Below, in pieces: positions 43,566 through 53,983 of a stretch of DNA of 64,000 nucleotides. The notes below the pieces were generated by a model. That model made no database searches, had not been told where the DNA came from, and saw only the letters and a list, made by a program, of their open reading frames with translations. Each line of letters begins with the position of its first letter. Within the stretch, counting starts at the first letter, position 1. The translations under genes were made by a program, and so were the position numbers. Source of the stretch: Nageia nagi (Eukaryota; Pinophyta). Location of the stretch: assembly GCA_050084985.1 (NCBI GenBank), contig JBITNC010000001.1, positions 154,256,001-154,320,000 on the forward strand, given 5' to 3'.

Positions 43566-43864
43566 TTGGAAGGGTACTTAGCTATGGCTTATTCTCATAT
43601 GTCTATTCCTTTTGAGAACAAAATGTTTAATTTTATAAAAGAGTCTGCTACAGTATTTATCATTGAGAAACTCCCCAAAGTTAACATGATTAATGATCAG
43701 ACCTTGTTAAAAAATGACATTGAAATAAAATTAGACTTTATATATTTAGTTTTTGAAATCATGATCAATCAAATTGAGAGTAAGGGCATGTGTAATTATA
43801 TAACTCTTGAAGATATCATAGATCTCTCAGTTCTTACCCTTCAAGAACTAAGGGAATAAGAATT
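43566..43864 (+). pseudogene. Spacer ORF between protease and RNase H in family X
   Basis: A 97-residue open stretch, acidic at its end (Y-I-T-L-E-D-I-I-D-L), continues from the protease. I recognise no domain. Confidence 0.5.
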
Positions 43865-44288
43865 GTTGATATTGCACTTTGATGGAGCTAAGTCTAAGAA
43901 TAGTGTTAGTGTTGAGGTTATGTTAATACCCCCTTCTAATGAAATAAAAAAATATTCTTTCTATTTTATTTAGAATTGTACAAATAATGTAGTAGAGTAT
44001 GAAGCCTTGTGCCTAGGGTTGGAACAAGCTAATAAGTTGAAAATAAAGTGTTTAACTATTTTTGGTGATTCAAAATTAATTATCAATCAGGTGATAAATA
44101 AGTGTTCAATAAAATATCACTATCTCAAAAAATACAAAAATAGACTGTGGAACCTATTAGAGAGTTTTAATACTCTTAATTTTACTGTAGTCCTCAAGGA
44201 TCAAAATAGTGAAGTTGATACCTTAGAAAAAAAGGATCAAGGTTTGATCCTACACATCACTAGACAAGGAGAAATGATATTCAACTAA
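43865..44288 (+). pseudogene. Archaeal-type RNase H of family X, located before RT
   Basis: Plus strand: L-L-I-L-H-F-D-G-A-K-S near 43865, N-N-V-V-E-Y-E-A-L-C-L-G near 43985-44020, I-F-G-D-S-K-L-I-I-N-Q-V at 44055-44090 and L-K-D-Q-N-S-E-V-D-T-L near 44195-44225. These four blocks hold the D, E, D and D catalytic positions of the archaeal-like RNase H. It lies between protease and RT, while in E the same domain follows the native RNase H. Only one TAG stop interrupts it. Confidence 0.82.
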
Positions 44289-45110
44289 TTTTCAAGCCTT
44301 CTATTCTCAACAATGATTATTTCTAGCAAATATTTGATGATGATGAAGATATTAATGCTTTCTTGACTACACAATTGTTATATTGAAATAGCCAAGAGTC
44401 ATTGGTTGAGGCTTTCAAAGATGAAGATATATTATAGTTAAAGAAGAATAATTTACCTAAAGGTATTATTACATTTGAATATCTCTTTAACAAATATGAT
44501 CAATTACAAAAAGGAAATATTTTAGCTTTTCCCAAGAACTTCAAAGAGTTAAAAAGATCTCCTAAGAAAGTTATGAAGGTTGGTATCAAAAATACATCAA
44601 AAGATATTTTAGAGATAGGTAAAATCATGAAGGGGTTTATTTGTATAATAATATGGAGATATGATGATTTAAAGGTGTTTAATAAAGATGTTATCCAACA
44701 CACCATAAAGCTAGTGGAAGACATAAATCATTTCCAAAAAAAATAAAGACTAGTAAATCCTAAAATTAATAGGAAATTCAAAAATTATTTTAGGGTATGA
44801 TTTTATATCCCATCAAGCATTCTACTTAGGTGGTTAATTTGGTATCATTTAAGAAGAATAATGAAGATATTAGGTAGTGTAGAATTTAGAATATTAATGG
44901 AGCCTCACTTAAAGATAACTATCCTTTGCCTCCTATGGAATAAATTCTAAATACTATTGCAGGATCAAAGTGCTTTTCATTTCTTGATGGTTTCTTTGGA
45001 TACAATCAGATCTAGGTAAAATATGAAGATCAATATAAAACAACATTCACCACAAAATGAGGTACATTTACTTTTTAATGAATGCCATTTGATTTGTCTA
45101 ATATTAGAAT
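44289..45110 (+). pseudogene. RT N-terminal part of family X
   Basis: In shifting frames: V-G-I-K-N-T-S-K-D near 44585, W-R-Y-D-D-L-K-V-F-N-K-D-V-I-Q-H-T-I at 44655-44710, D-N-Y-P-L-P-P-M-E near 44920, S-F-L-D-G-F-F-G-Y-N-Q-I at 44980-45015 and Y-K-T-T-F-T-T-K near 45030-45060. Coding fades at about 45110, before the catalytic box. Confidence 0.8.
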
Positions 45111-45655
45111 AACTTTTAACAATAGAAATAAAGTGTGAATAGTCTAACCAATAATTGATTTATTTTATCATATGTTTATATATTGTGAAACAAATTACAA
45201 AATAGTGATTTCAATAAGGAAGTTTTTAAAAAAATAGGGCCAAACACATAAAAAATAGTATGATAACAAATTTAGGTCAAATGTTTAATACCATTCGATT
45301 TCTTATTTATTCTGTTTGGTATCCTAATGGATATTCATTTAATCTTCATATAATTATTCAAATACACTAGATTTAAAATATGAAGATTCAACAAAGATAG
45401 AATACTTATGGCTATTCTCTTAATCATAAAAAAATTACTTATTATATGATGGTCATCTACATGTGCCTCTCCTATGTCAACCATCATATCCTCCTCCATC
45501 CTTATCAATATTTCTTCATTTATCTACACATGAAAGATAATGAATGATTAAGGTAAAAATAAATGCATGTTAATTGGCTAGAAAATTACCAATATCAAGT
45601 AAAAATATCAATTTTACTCCTTTTTAGTTTAGGGTACATGCACATTAAGACCTGA
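45111..45655. other. Unassigned DNA after family X
   Basis: No clear feature. A minus-strand frame near 45480-45520 (E-E-D-M-M-V-D) could be the tail of the transposase-like remnant, but this is weak. Confidence 0.3.
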
Positions 45656-45933
45656 AATATGGTCATTAGGTTGTAATAAATTAGTATCCCATATCACAAG
45701 TCCTTGAAAATATTCTCCATTACATCAAAATTTCCATTAGGAATGGGTAGCTTGTAATCATTGATTTGATAATCCATCAATTTTATCAAAAAATGACCCA
45801 ATTCATTAGTCATACCATGGTATGTTCTAGTAGGAGCATCATTGTGCACTATGCCATATTCCACTATCTTACCATGAGGGTTGAGTAGATGCACATTTTG
45901 ACCCTCTTTAATGTTATTTACACCAATAAATAC
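45656..45933 (-). pseudogene. Exon-like remnant of a CACTA-type transposase C-terminus
   Basis: Minus strand from a possible acceptor site (TTTGTAG at 45934-45940): G-Q-N-V-H-L-L-N-P-H-G-K-I-V-E-Y-G, T-R-T-Y-H-G-M-T and L-P-I-P-N-G-N-F near 45890-45720. The pattern, a phrase of the type 'V-x-L-x-x-P/D-x-x-x-V-A-x-G' followed by a His-Gly and a short Pro-rich strand, recalls the C-terminal domain of plant En/Spm-type transposase proteins. I rate the family call as tentative. Open for 66 residues. Confidence 0.4.
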
Positions 45934-46036
45934 CTACAAATAATCATAAATTCATTATTTATATTTCATAAAGTAAATTCATAACTAAAAAATGTAATTG
46001 TACCTAATGCCAAATAGAATTAAAAAGAATTAGTTA

Positions 46037-46107
46037 CCTCATCATCATCCTCTATTGACTCTTCAAGATTCAGAATTGATAACCCTTATGTACCATGAAA
46101 AGCCTAT
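46037..46107 (-). pseudogene. Upstream exon-like piece with splice signals
   Basis: Minus strand: TTTTATAG then an open stretch encoding N-L-E-E-S-I-E-D-D-D-E, ending GATGATGAG and GTAACT. Both ends fit plant splice consensus. The next piece starts at 45933 after an intron-like gap of about 100 bp. A further repeated segment ending in ATAG then GTATTTATT or GTGTTCACT occurs near 46205 and 46460. Confidence 0.4.
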
Positions 46108-46530
46108 AAAAGAATACAACATCCCAATTATAGAAAAATAATAAAATAAAAACTAAAATTAATATAAGAACTATTGAAACCCAAATGGATAGAATAAATA
46201 CCTATACTAGATCATTTTCTTAGTGATGAAGAACCTAGAACTTTGAACAATCACCATTATTTGATCCACAAATTTGAATATTTTGAGGACAATTTTTTCA
46301 TTCAATTTTGATTTAGTTTATTAGTTTTATTTTAATATGGTAACCCATATAAAATTATATAATTTACTTTCATACTTAAAGAGACAACATTATGATAAAA
46401 TAGTTTACTTTTGATTCATTCAGTTTCACACAAATAGAACTACTAACCTCTTCTTAGTGAACACCTATATAGGATCATTTACTATGATGAGGACCAAACT
46501 AAAAAGACTCAACATTTTGACAAGGATATA
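46108..46530. other. AT-rich DNA with duplicated exon-end-like segment
   Basis: Two related stretches of about 40 bp (near 46200-46250 and 46455-46505) share GATC-TATATAG/ AGTATAG ends. Otherwise featureless. Confidence 0.35.
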
Positions 46531-46650
46531 CACCCATAATTAGATAAGTAGAAAATGCCCACAATTATACAAGCATAAATGCCCATAATTAGACAAGCAT
46601 AAATTCCCACAACTAGAAAATGACATAAGTTCACAATTAAATAAGTATCA
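46531..46650 (+). repeat. Minisatellite, 24-28 bp units
   Basis: Four to five diverged units contain TGCCCATAATTAGACAAGCA or a variant. Copy number and order are clear by eye. Confidence 0.75.
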
Positions 46651-47690
46651 AAGAAGTCTATTGAATATTTTAATCATGAGGTTCCTATATTATATTTTCA
46701 TTTTAACCAAATAAAAATTATATTTATGATTATTTTTATATGTTTCATTATAGTAATGATTAGCAATTCATTAACTTAAAAGTAATATATATAATTAATT
46801 ACTACAAAAAACTATTAAAAGTTTTAATTAGTTTGCACAATCATATATTCTACAACAATATTGAAGGGCTTCAATTAGAATCATCACTATTAAAAGAGCT
46901 TCAACCTCTTCATTTACATGCTTACATACTTAAGAAATTTATCTACAAAGACACAACTCCATTAAATGCTTTAAACTTGCATTCATTTCTTAACTGATGT
47001 TACACAAGTTGTGTGCATACTTGCCCATAATTTATTCTCACATCCACAAAAATTATACAAATATTGATTTGCATTCTCCTAAAATATTATAAATACATAT
47101 TTAGCTATTAAAAAGGACTTGGAATATAATATACCATTAGAATTTTAACATGTTATATATCACTAAGTCATCATTGCAACAAAATGGCTTTCTGTTAAGA
47201 CAATATAATGAGCATATCCAAAATTAGAAAGTTTTATTTATTGTAAATCATTAGAGTATTTTATCTTCCTAAAAAAAGTCTTTGCATAAAAACCTACATT
47301 TTGGAAGTCATTTTGTTAAATTTGGTAAGATCTAGAATTAGAAATTTTTTTCCAAATCATAGAAAAAAAAATGAAATTTTTTTGCAATTTTTCTAGGCTT
47401 AGATTAGTATATTTTGATCAATTTTGAGAATTTTTTTGTAGAAAGTATCACATTGAAATCCTAAATTGAAAAAAGCATTTACAACTATTTGGTAACTTGT
47501 TTTATGATAAAAACTTGCTAAAACCATAGGTCATCATAGTATATAACTTTTTGATATTAATTTGATCTTATTGCATGCATTTTTATCAGGATTTCTAGAT
47601 ATTTTCAATTTTCAAACAAAACATTTTTGCATTAAATACTAAATTTTGAAGGTTACTTTCTTGAATTTGGGAAGTAATAGAATTGTAAAA
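46651..47690. other. AT-rich DNA with no recognised gene
   Basis: Long A and T runs. A loosely repeated phrase (ATTTTGGAAGTCATTTTGTT, ATTTTGAAGGTTACTTTCTT) occurs near 47300 and 47645, suggesting an old tandem duplication. No coding similarity. Confidence 0.35.
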
Positions 47691-49015
47691 CTTGCCCCAC
47701 ATCATAGGTATACATGCTAACAAGTTATTTTTGATTTTGCATGGTCTAAAGTTACATAGATCTCCATATTTCTTCTATTTTCTTGTAAATTATAGATCTT
47801 GCATTTTATTATGGCTTCAAGAGATTTTTTATGGATTATGGAATATGCTAGGTGTGATATTTGGATTTCATAAAAAAAAGAAACACCTAGAGTGAATCAA
47901 GATAAGGAAATGCTTAAATAAAATGACAGGTCAACCATTGATAAATCATGAATTTGAAAATGATACTAATATTGATGATAATTATTATACTACTAAAATA
48001 GATTATGAGGAATATTTAAATCTTTATGCTATGATAGAGTTTGAGATCCATGATTTTAAATTTGAAAACTTGTCATTCCAAGATCAACTTAAGAAAATCA
48101 AGAAACATATGTTAGCAAAACCTTATTTATTGTTGGTCATTAATATAGATCCTAATTTAAATAATAAATATAATGAATTCCTATAAAGTAAATCTTTTAA
48201 AAAATAACTAGAGATATTATTAGAAAATCCTAGTACAAAAGATAATTGCATACAAATAATTCAAATAAAATATTCCATTAACAACAATGAAAATTAGGAA
48301 CATAAGTATTCTAGTAAAAATATCTCAAAAAGTATAACTCAAGATAAAGACAATTCAAAAATATCATAGAAAAGTTCAAAAGATAATGATGCCTATGTTG
48401 TAGCAAAATAAAGAATTCACTCAATTAGTCTAGGAAAATTTCAAGAAATCTCAAAAATAAATGATGCCCATGCCATAGAAAATTGCAAACATGATGTTCA
48501 CATCATAGATTTCGTTCAACCATAACATTTATATAAAATGAAAAAGTTAGTAAGGTATGGATAAATATGAGTAGGTTTTGATTCAATTAAATCTAATTGA
48601 GACTGAATTACAAGAGTATAGAAAGCAAAATGATTGGTCCTCTAATAAGTATATGTTGAATATTTTTGTGCTTGATTTATTGTTCCAAAGTAAATATTTT
48701 AAACTATTATCTCAAACCCAAAATCTTCAAATTATCAATGAATTTTAAGTAGCAATATTAATAGAAAAGAATTGTATAAGTGAATGTATAAAGAAATATA
48801 GCTATACTTTTATTGATCATGGTGCTCTTACCACCTTTTAGTGCATTATAGTTTCTCACTAAGTAATATATAGAATAAGATGCATTTCATATAGGCTTGC
48901 ACGTGCATATTAGAATGCACTTATACATTGCATATGATATAGGTCAATCCCTTACATGCATTTGGTTACCAAGGTAAATCTCATCATGATTTTCAATCCT
49001 ACAATATTTGCATCT
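47691..49015 (+). pseudogene. Decayed internal ORF of an F-like element
   Basis: The plus strand has an acidic, Asn/Lys-rich frame from M-T-G-Q-P-L at 47923, open to 48186 and continuing past stops that look like decayed Gln codons to about 48530. Near 48785-48870 C-I-K-K-Y-S-Y-T-F-I-D-H-G-A-L occurs. Its place upstream of the LTR at 50558 and its style recall the gag-to-pol linker of N1. I do not recognise a family. Confidence 0.35.
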
Positions 49016-49354
49016 TCATCTTTTCAACCATTTTTTATTTCTTCTTCTTTGATTTTTGTATCTTTTCATCCTTGTCATTTCATCAAGTCTTATTCTTTCA
49101 TCAAGTTTTTTTTTTAATCTTTTATCTCTCTTCAATATTCTCAATTTTTCCATGTTAATCAAATGTTTCAAGTCTAGATAAGTCTTGTGTCTAGTTATTG
49201 CATCATATTCTAGTTGTATCTCATCAAAAATATAAAAACTAATAGTTTCCATGTCATTGTAAAAAAAATTAAAAAACATAAATAAAAGACAAACATGTTC
49301 AATATAAGGATATATATAGGAATCATAATTAGAATAAGTTAGATTTAGTCTCAT
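49016..49354 (-). CDS. Unrecognised basic ORF (112 residues)
   Basis: Minus-strand ORF from ATG 49354. The first 40 residues are Tyr/Phe-rich and the last 45 are strongly basic (K-R-D-K-R-L-K-K-K and a terminal R-R-R-N-K-K-W-L-K-R). It is antisense to the F-like element. No family is recognised. It may be a chance ORF in a T-rich region. Confidence 0.25.
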   Translation of the reverse strand: MRLNLTYSNYDSYIYPYIEHVCLLFMFFNFFYNDMETISFYIFDEIQLEYDAITRHKTYLDLKHLINMEKLRILKRDKRLKKKLDERIRLDEMTRMKRYKNQRRRNKKWLKR

Positions 49355-50074
49355 TTGAGGGCAAGTTTAGTCTCAATCAAGGGTAGGTTCAGAGTCAAAA
49401 ATAATCTAGCTAGGGGAAGATTTATTATTTAAAATAATTCATCTAGGGGTAGATTCAATTTCAGCTAAGGGGTAGGAAAAAATCAAATACTAAAGTTAGA
49501 AGGTAAAATTTAGAGTCAAAAATAAGAAATAGAAAGGAATTCAATTTTAGAAATTAAATTTCAAATTATCAGTCATAGGGTCAATCACACCATTGTAGTT
49601 TAGTATCTACAATCTTAATGCCATGCAACTCAATTCAAAGTAGACCATTTTAGGAGTAGAAAAGTAAGTATGAGAATAGTATACCATCTTAAAATTTTCA
49701 TATTTCAAATATGTTTACATTTTATCCAAGTGGAGATCAATTTATTTCTCAAAACTCAAGTATCTCAAATGCTAAGATCATTATTTACTCCAAAAATCTA
49801 ATACTATTCTTCACATCTAGCATATGATTTCTTCATGATCATCTTATGAATGTAATACATGTTTTATTAACAATTTTTTTAGAAAAGCCATGGAACCCCC
49901 ATGAGCACAAGTCTCTCAAAAATTACAATTTATGAAGTTTTCCATGATCGTGATTTATATTTGAAGTTTTGGGGCATATTCGATCTCCTTTCATTTACAA
50001 CTATTCCAAATAACCATTAGTCATAATGGATATGGTTCAAGATCAATGAATTATCCACATGCTTAATAAATATA
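49355..50074. other. Non-coding 3' interior of the F-like element
   Basis: Several loosely repeated phrases such as GGGTAGGTTCAGAGTCAAAAA and CTAGGGG occur at 49370-49520. No coding similarity. Confidence 0.35.
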
Positions 50075-50215
50075 GAACCCCTTTTTTATTTAGGAGTATA
50101 AGAAACCAACATGCCCTAGGTCTAGGAACCCCTTTTGCTTAGGAGTAAAAGAAACTTACATGTTCTAGGTTCGAGCACCCCTAATTCTTTGGAGTAAAAA
50201 GCACCAATTTTCTTG
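50075..50215 (+). repeat. Three-unit 50-bp tandem repeat
   Basis: Units start near 50075, 50126 and 50175, each with GAACCCCTTT-like start, TTAGGAGTA and CTAGGT. Divergence is modest. Confidence 0.75.
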
Positions 50216-50540
50216 GGGATATAAGAAATATTTTATATTATTGTAATCATATTCTATTATATATTTTATTTTCTAACTTTGTATTCTTTTAAAAGATATG
50301 ATATATGTAGGTATGTTCTTTTTATGTTTTATAGGCTATATCTCACAATATATTTTTCCTTGGATCCCCCAATTGAGGATTCTCTAGGGGTAACCAAGTT
50401 AAAAAGGGGGCATAGAGGAGCCAATAAGTTTGTGATATCTATAAATATTTTAGCAAAGTACTCTTCAAATTTTGTTGAAAATTTGTCTACACTTATCTTT
50501 CATTATTTGGATTACACAATTTCAATGCTTTTCATTCCAT
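50216..50540 (+). other. F-like interior shared with the N2 3' end
   Basis: Non-coding. Contains AAAAAGGGGGCAT near 50402 and TTTGGATTACACAATTTCAA near 50507, both paralleled before the N2 3' LTR. Confidence 0.5.
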
Positions 50541-50557
50541 ATCCAAAGAGACACAAA
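50541..50557 (+). other. Polypurine tract before the F LTR
   Basis: ATCCAAAGAGACACAAA. The N2 3' LTR is preceded by nearly the same sequence. Confidence 0.65.
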
Positions 50558-51340
50558 TGTAGAAACCTAAATATGATTTTGTATTTGTTAATAAATTATA
50601 TTTTTGGTATCTAAGCTATACATTATTTAAATTATTTAAATATTTATAATATCAATACTAATATGCTAATAAAATGCTAAACATATGTTAATTAAGACTA
50701 ATATTTCTTAATCATGTTTATATCTATAATTATCTTGAGAATATAATTGATATTGCATGTTATTTTATAATATTATTATTATTATTCCAAATTTGAATTT
50801 CACTCTCATTTATATCTTTGTATGTATAAAAGGAGGCACACAACATAATAAACCATATCATATCTCTTTGATAGGTGGTTGTCCATACATTAGCTATACT
50901 ATATAACAATGTCTCTTAATACCACCTATATAAGAATATGTTATGATTTGAGATTATGTTACTTGTTATCTTAATTATTTTCCTTCATACTATGAATCCT
51001 ATAATGTGCATGGAGTGAGGTGATTGTTGATATGGTGTTTATATAGTGTGAAGGACTGTAGCTATGAAGTCTGCATCATGCTTCTTAGTGATCTAGAGTG
51101 AAAACTTAAGGGGAAATAAAGCATTGATCCATTTCATTTGAATATCCTTATGTAGCCATCCCAAATATTATTCAATCCTTCACATAATGGTACCACATAT
51201 TAAGGATTGATTACTTCTTATATTAGGTGTTACACACTTTCTTAGTTTTATTTAGGCATCCTTGATGTGTGATTTGTATCTTATATTGTAGATTTGTATT
51301 TACTATGTTTATTATTGCAAATCATTATTTTTTTTCTATA
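50558..51340 (+). repeat. LTR of family F (about 783 bp)
   Basis: Starts TGTAGAAACC and ends about TTCTATA (51340, approximate). It matches the minus-strand copy at 8443-9044. A TATA-like TATAAAAGGAGG lies at about 50826-50837. An inverted repeat AATATGATTT ... AAATTATATT lies just inside the start. Confidence 0.8.
50826..50837 (+). promoter_or_regulatory. TATA-like box in the family F LTR
   Basis: TATAAAAGGAGG about 270 bp into the LTR; the same region is present in the minus copy at 8750-8770. Confidence 0.5.
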
Positions 51341-52300
51341 GGTGGAATAATAACAAATAAAATTTGGAATCAAGGAAAGATAATGAATAACTAAAAATGA
51401 AATCAATGATATGATTGAGAACTTAAATACTAACATCCTTAGTTCATTTTCAAATAAATTGGATACTATGCAGATGAAATATAAATAACCTATAGAGGTC
51501 TACTATCCTAGATGAAAATCTTGGCATGCTCCTTAGGAATGTATAGATGATAAAACTATCATATGCTCTATTTTTGAGAAATATTAAGATACCAAATCCT
51601 ATCATGTTCTTTTGAAGATCAATATTTTCATAAAATAACACAAACAAGAAAATATGGAAGAACTATATTTCATTAAAGCATAAAGACCTCTACAAATATT
51701 TTTGGGTATGTATGATTTTCCGCCAAATTTATTTACCATTCATAATCAATATGCTTATACCTAGAATAATCCATGGACATGATCCCACTACCTACCTATT
51801 TAGCCTCAACATAATCAAGTACCATGGGGATAATCTACTTAGCCACAATAGTGTCATAACTAAAAAGCTCCTGCACCTTGGGATAACCATATAAGGGGTT
51901 GGAGGGGATAAGAACCTCAACTAATACATCCACAATAGTAAACCATTTTACCTCCTAAAACCAAAACAACCCAAACAACATCCATTACTTATGCAACCCA
52001 CTTGAAGTTAGTTAATACAAATAATAAACTGAATTACATAAGTAAATCAAATCTCAAAATGGTTCTTCAACTCAAAGGTAGAATGCATTCATTAATGGAT
52101 GCCAATATTTCATGCAACACCATAAAATTACATTTGATAATTGATAACATTTTCCAATAGTACCAAAACCTTGAAACAAACTCTAAATACATTCTATAGG
52201 TTGTGGGTGACTTGGACTATTCACTTCATATTCCACTATAAGCAAAAATGAGGGAAAAAATTGAAGAGATAACAACAATTAATAAAATACAGTATTCAGT
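51341..52300 (+). pseudogene. Gag remnant downstream of the F LTR
   Basis: Plus strand: N-D-M-I-E-N-L-N-T-N-I-L near 51405, then V-Y-Y-P-R followed by W-H-A-P, E-C-I-D-D-K near 51500-51550 and Q-D-T-K-S-Y near 51585, resembling the double C-x2-C/H-x4-C segment of plant Tat-group gag in which several Cys are lost. A Pro/Gln-rich stretch follows, with stops at former Gln codons (51740-51970). Open Met/Lys-rich pieces continue to about 52290. If it belongs to the LTR at its left, that LTR is a 5' LTR. Confidence 0.5.
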
Positions 52301-52466
52301 ACTAGTCGACAAGCTAGTTGACTAAAGGAATGACTAGTTGACTAGTTACATAGCCAATCTATAGGACACTGGTTCTTAGAGTGGACATGAAAGTTAAAAT
52401 AGTAAGCATACAATTTGAGGTTTTGAATATAATTAAGATTTGATAACTTCATGAAAGTCTATATAC
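52301..52466 (-). other. Short CTAGTTGAC-type repeats; possible copia 3' LTR
   Basis: GACTAGTTGACTAGTT-like units stand at 52305-52350. By position, left of the copia polypurine tract, this could be the start of its 3' LTR. No second LTR is in view. Confidence 0.35.
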
Positions 52467-52489
52467 TCCCCCTTATTGATATGAGGACC

Positions 52490-52918
52490 AAAAATTAAGT
52501 CTCTTAGTAGCATAAATTGATATTTTACCATGTATTTAGTTAATATATAGACCACTTGATCTTGTGTTGGAAAATACCTCAATTTTACTATCCCCTTCTC
52601 CATCGAATCCTAGATGAAATGATTGTTCAATTTGAAATGCTTTATTCTAGAATTATGGGAATAATTTTGTGCCAACTTAATGGCACTTTGCTTTTGATAA
52701 AAATGGATAGTTGTATTTTTTTCTCCTCTCCAATCTCCTTCATCACATTCCTCAACCATAACACTTATGTTGAAGCACTTGTTATAGCTACATACTTAGC
52801 CATAGTACTTGAAAAAGTTGCAATGGATTATTTTCTTGAGCTCCATGATACCAAACCTAATCTAAAAGAGAAAAAAATCTCACTTGTTCTCTTTCTATCA
52901 TCCAAATCATTTCCCTAA
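52490..52918 (-). pseudogene. Copia RNase H remnant
   Basis: Minus strand, several frames: I-S-F-S-D-N-D at 52925, then D-D-R-K-R-T-S, an A-T-like block near 52800, D-S-M-E-K-G near 52600 and Q-D-Q-V-V near 52565. These are the S-D-x-D-W-A-G, D-R-K-S-T-S-G and D-x-x-T-K type landmarks of copia RNase H, in decayed form. Confidence 0.75.
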
Positions 52919-53983
52919 TCATTATCACTAAAACTTATAAGTTTGAACTTGAAATTACATGTATAATGTATTCTAAAATTGATTATTCCCTTCACATATT
53001 TGAGGATGATCTTCATTGCCTTGAGATGTAAAATGGATGGATCACTCATGTACCTTGCAACTATAGAAACACTAAATTGTAAATCTACCCTTGTGTTTGT
53101 TAAAAATATGATGCTTCCAATAATTCTCCTATATTCTTTTAGCTTGTTCACTTTTGGTGCTCCATCTTCTTTGTAAAGATATTCTCCATGAGCTATAGGT
53201 ATTATAATAGGTGTGCAATTCTCCATTATGAACTTCTATAACATATCATGTGCATATTTGAATTATGACACAAATATCACTTCTTTTATTTGATGCACCT
53301 CCAAGCTAAGAAAGTAGCTCATCAAATGAAGATCTTTTATTTCAAAATCAACCATCATTTGAGTTTTGAAATCATCATTCATCTTTCTATTATTTCCCAT
53401 GAAGATCAAATCATCTACATACAAATAAAAAATTAAAATATTAGGCTCACTTACACTTCTTTGAAATCCTGCACTTTTGAAGTATCCATCAATTCTTATG
53501 TAACAAGCTCTTGGAGCTTTCTTCAACCCATACAATATCTTCTTCAATTTGTACATATATTCTTCTCTTTCTTGAACCTCAAAGCATTGAGCTTGTGCTA
53601 CATATAGCTCTTCATATATGTACCCATTGGGAAAGGAACTCTTTATATTCATATGTTGGAATGTCCATCTTTTTCTTGCAACCAAAGAGAGCACTAATAT
53701 TATTATTTCTTATCTTGCAGCAACCAATGCAAATATCTCCTCAAAATCCATACCATACTGCTATGTGAATCCTTTTTCCACTAGCCTTGCTTTGTACCTT
53801 TAAATTCTCCCATCATTCTTGCATTTTATTTTATACACCCACTTGGAAACAATAACCTTTTTACCTTTGGGAACCTCACAAAGTTCCCAAGTAGCATTCC
53901 TCTCAACAACATAAATCTCCTCTTTCATAGCTTGCATCCAAACAACATTATAACAAGCTTCTTCATAACAAGTTGGCTCAACA
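52919..53983 (-). pseudogene. Copia reverse transcriptase remnant
   Basis: From 53983 down: Y-V-E-P-T-C-Y-E-E-A, W-M-Q-A-M-K-E-E, N-A-T-W-E-L and S-K-W-V-Y-K-I-K; then R-K-R-W-T-F-Q-H-M-N-I-K-S-S-F, L-Y-G-L-K-K-A-P-R-A-C, and the catalytic Y-L-Y-V-D-D-L-I-F near 53405-53420 with both Asp intact. The frame 53226-52915 carries Y-R-R-I-I-G-S and M-S-D-P-S. Two or three frameshifts break it. Well kept compared with its neighbours. Confidence 0.92.

Larger units (their letters stand above)
39774..45110 (+). mobile_element. Family X element, plus strand, 5' part
   Basis: A 1.1-kb LTR is followed by gag, protease, an archaeal-type RNase H and the start of RT, all on the plus strand and all broken by stops. 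The element stops in RT at about 45110, before the catalytic box. The same LTR occurs in reverse at 3372-4451. The RT resembles the Tat group. No 3' LTR of this copy is in the window. Confidence 0.8.
52467..53983 (-). mobile_element. Ty1/copia element, 3' half of pol, minus strand
   Basis: RT and RNase H of a copia-type pol run leftward to a polypurine tract, AAGGGGGAG, at about 52467-52480. The upstream part is cut at 53983 by the long-LTR gypsy element, so the rest should lie right of that element, outside the window. Confidence 0.85.

Noticed and set aside
9036-51350. GGTGG next to both family F LTR copies as a possible target-site duplication
   Set aside because: The two LTRs lie 41 kb apart in opposite orientation and are separate insertions, so the shared 5 bp is chance.
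52556-53803. Plus-strand ORFs up to 120 residues
   Set aside because: Antisense to the copia RT and RNase H; no independent support.
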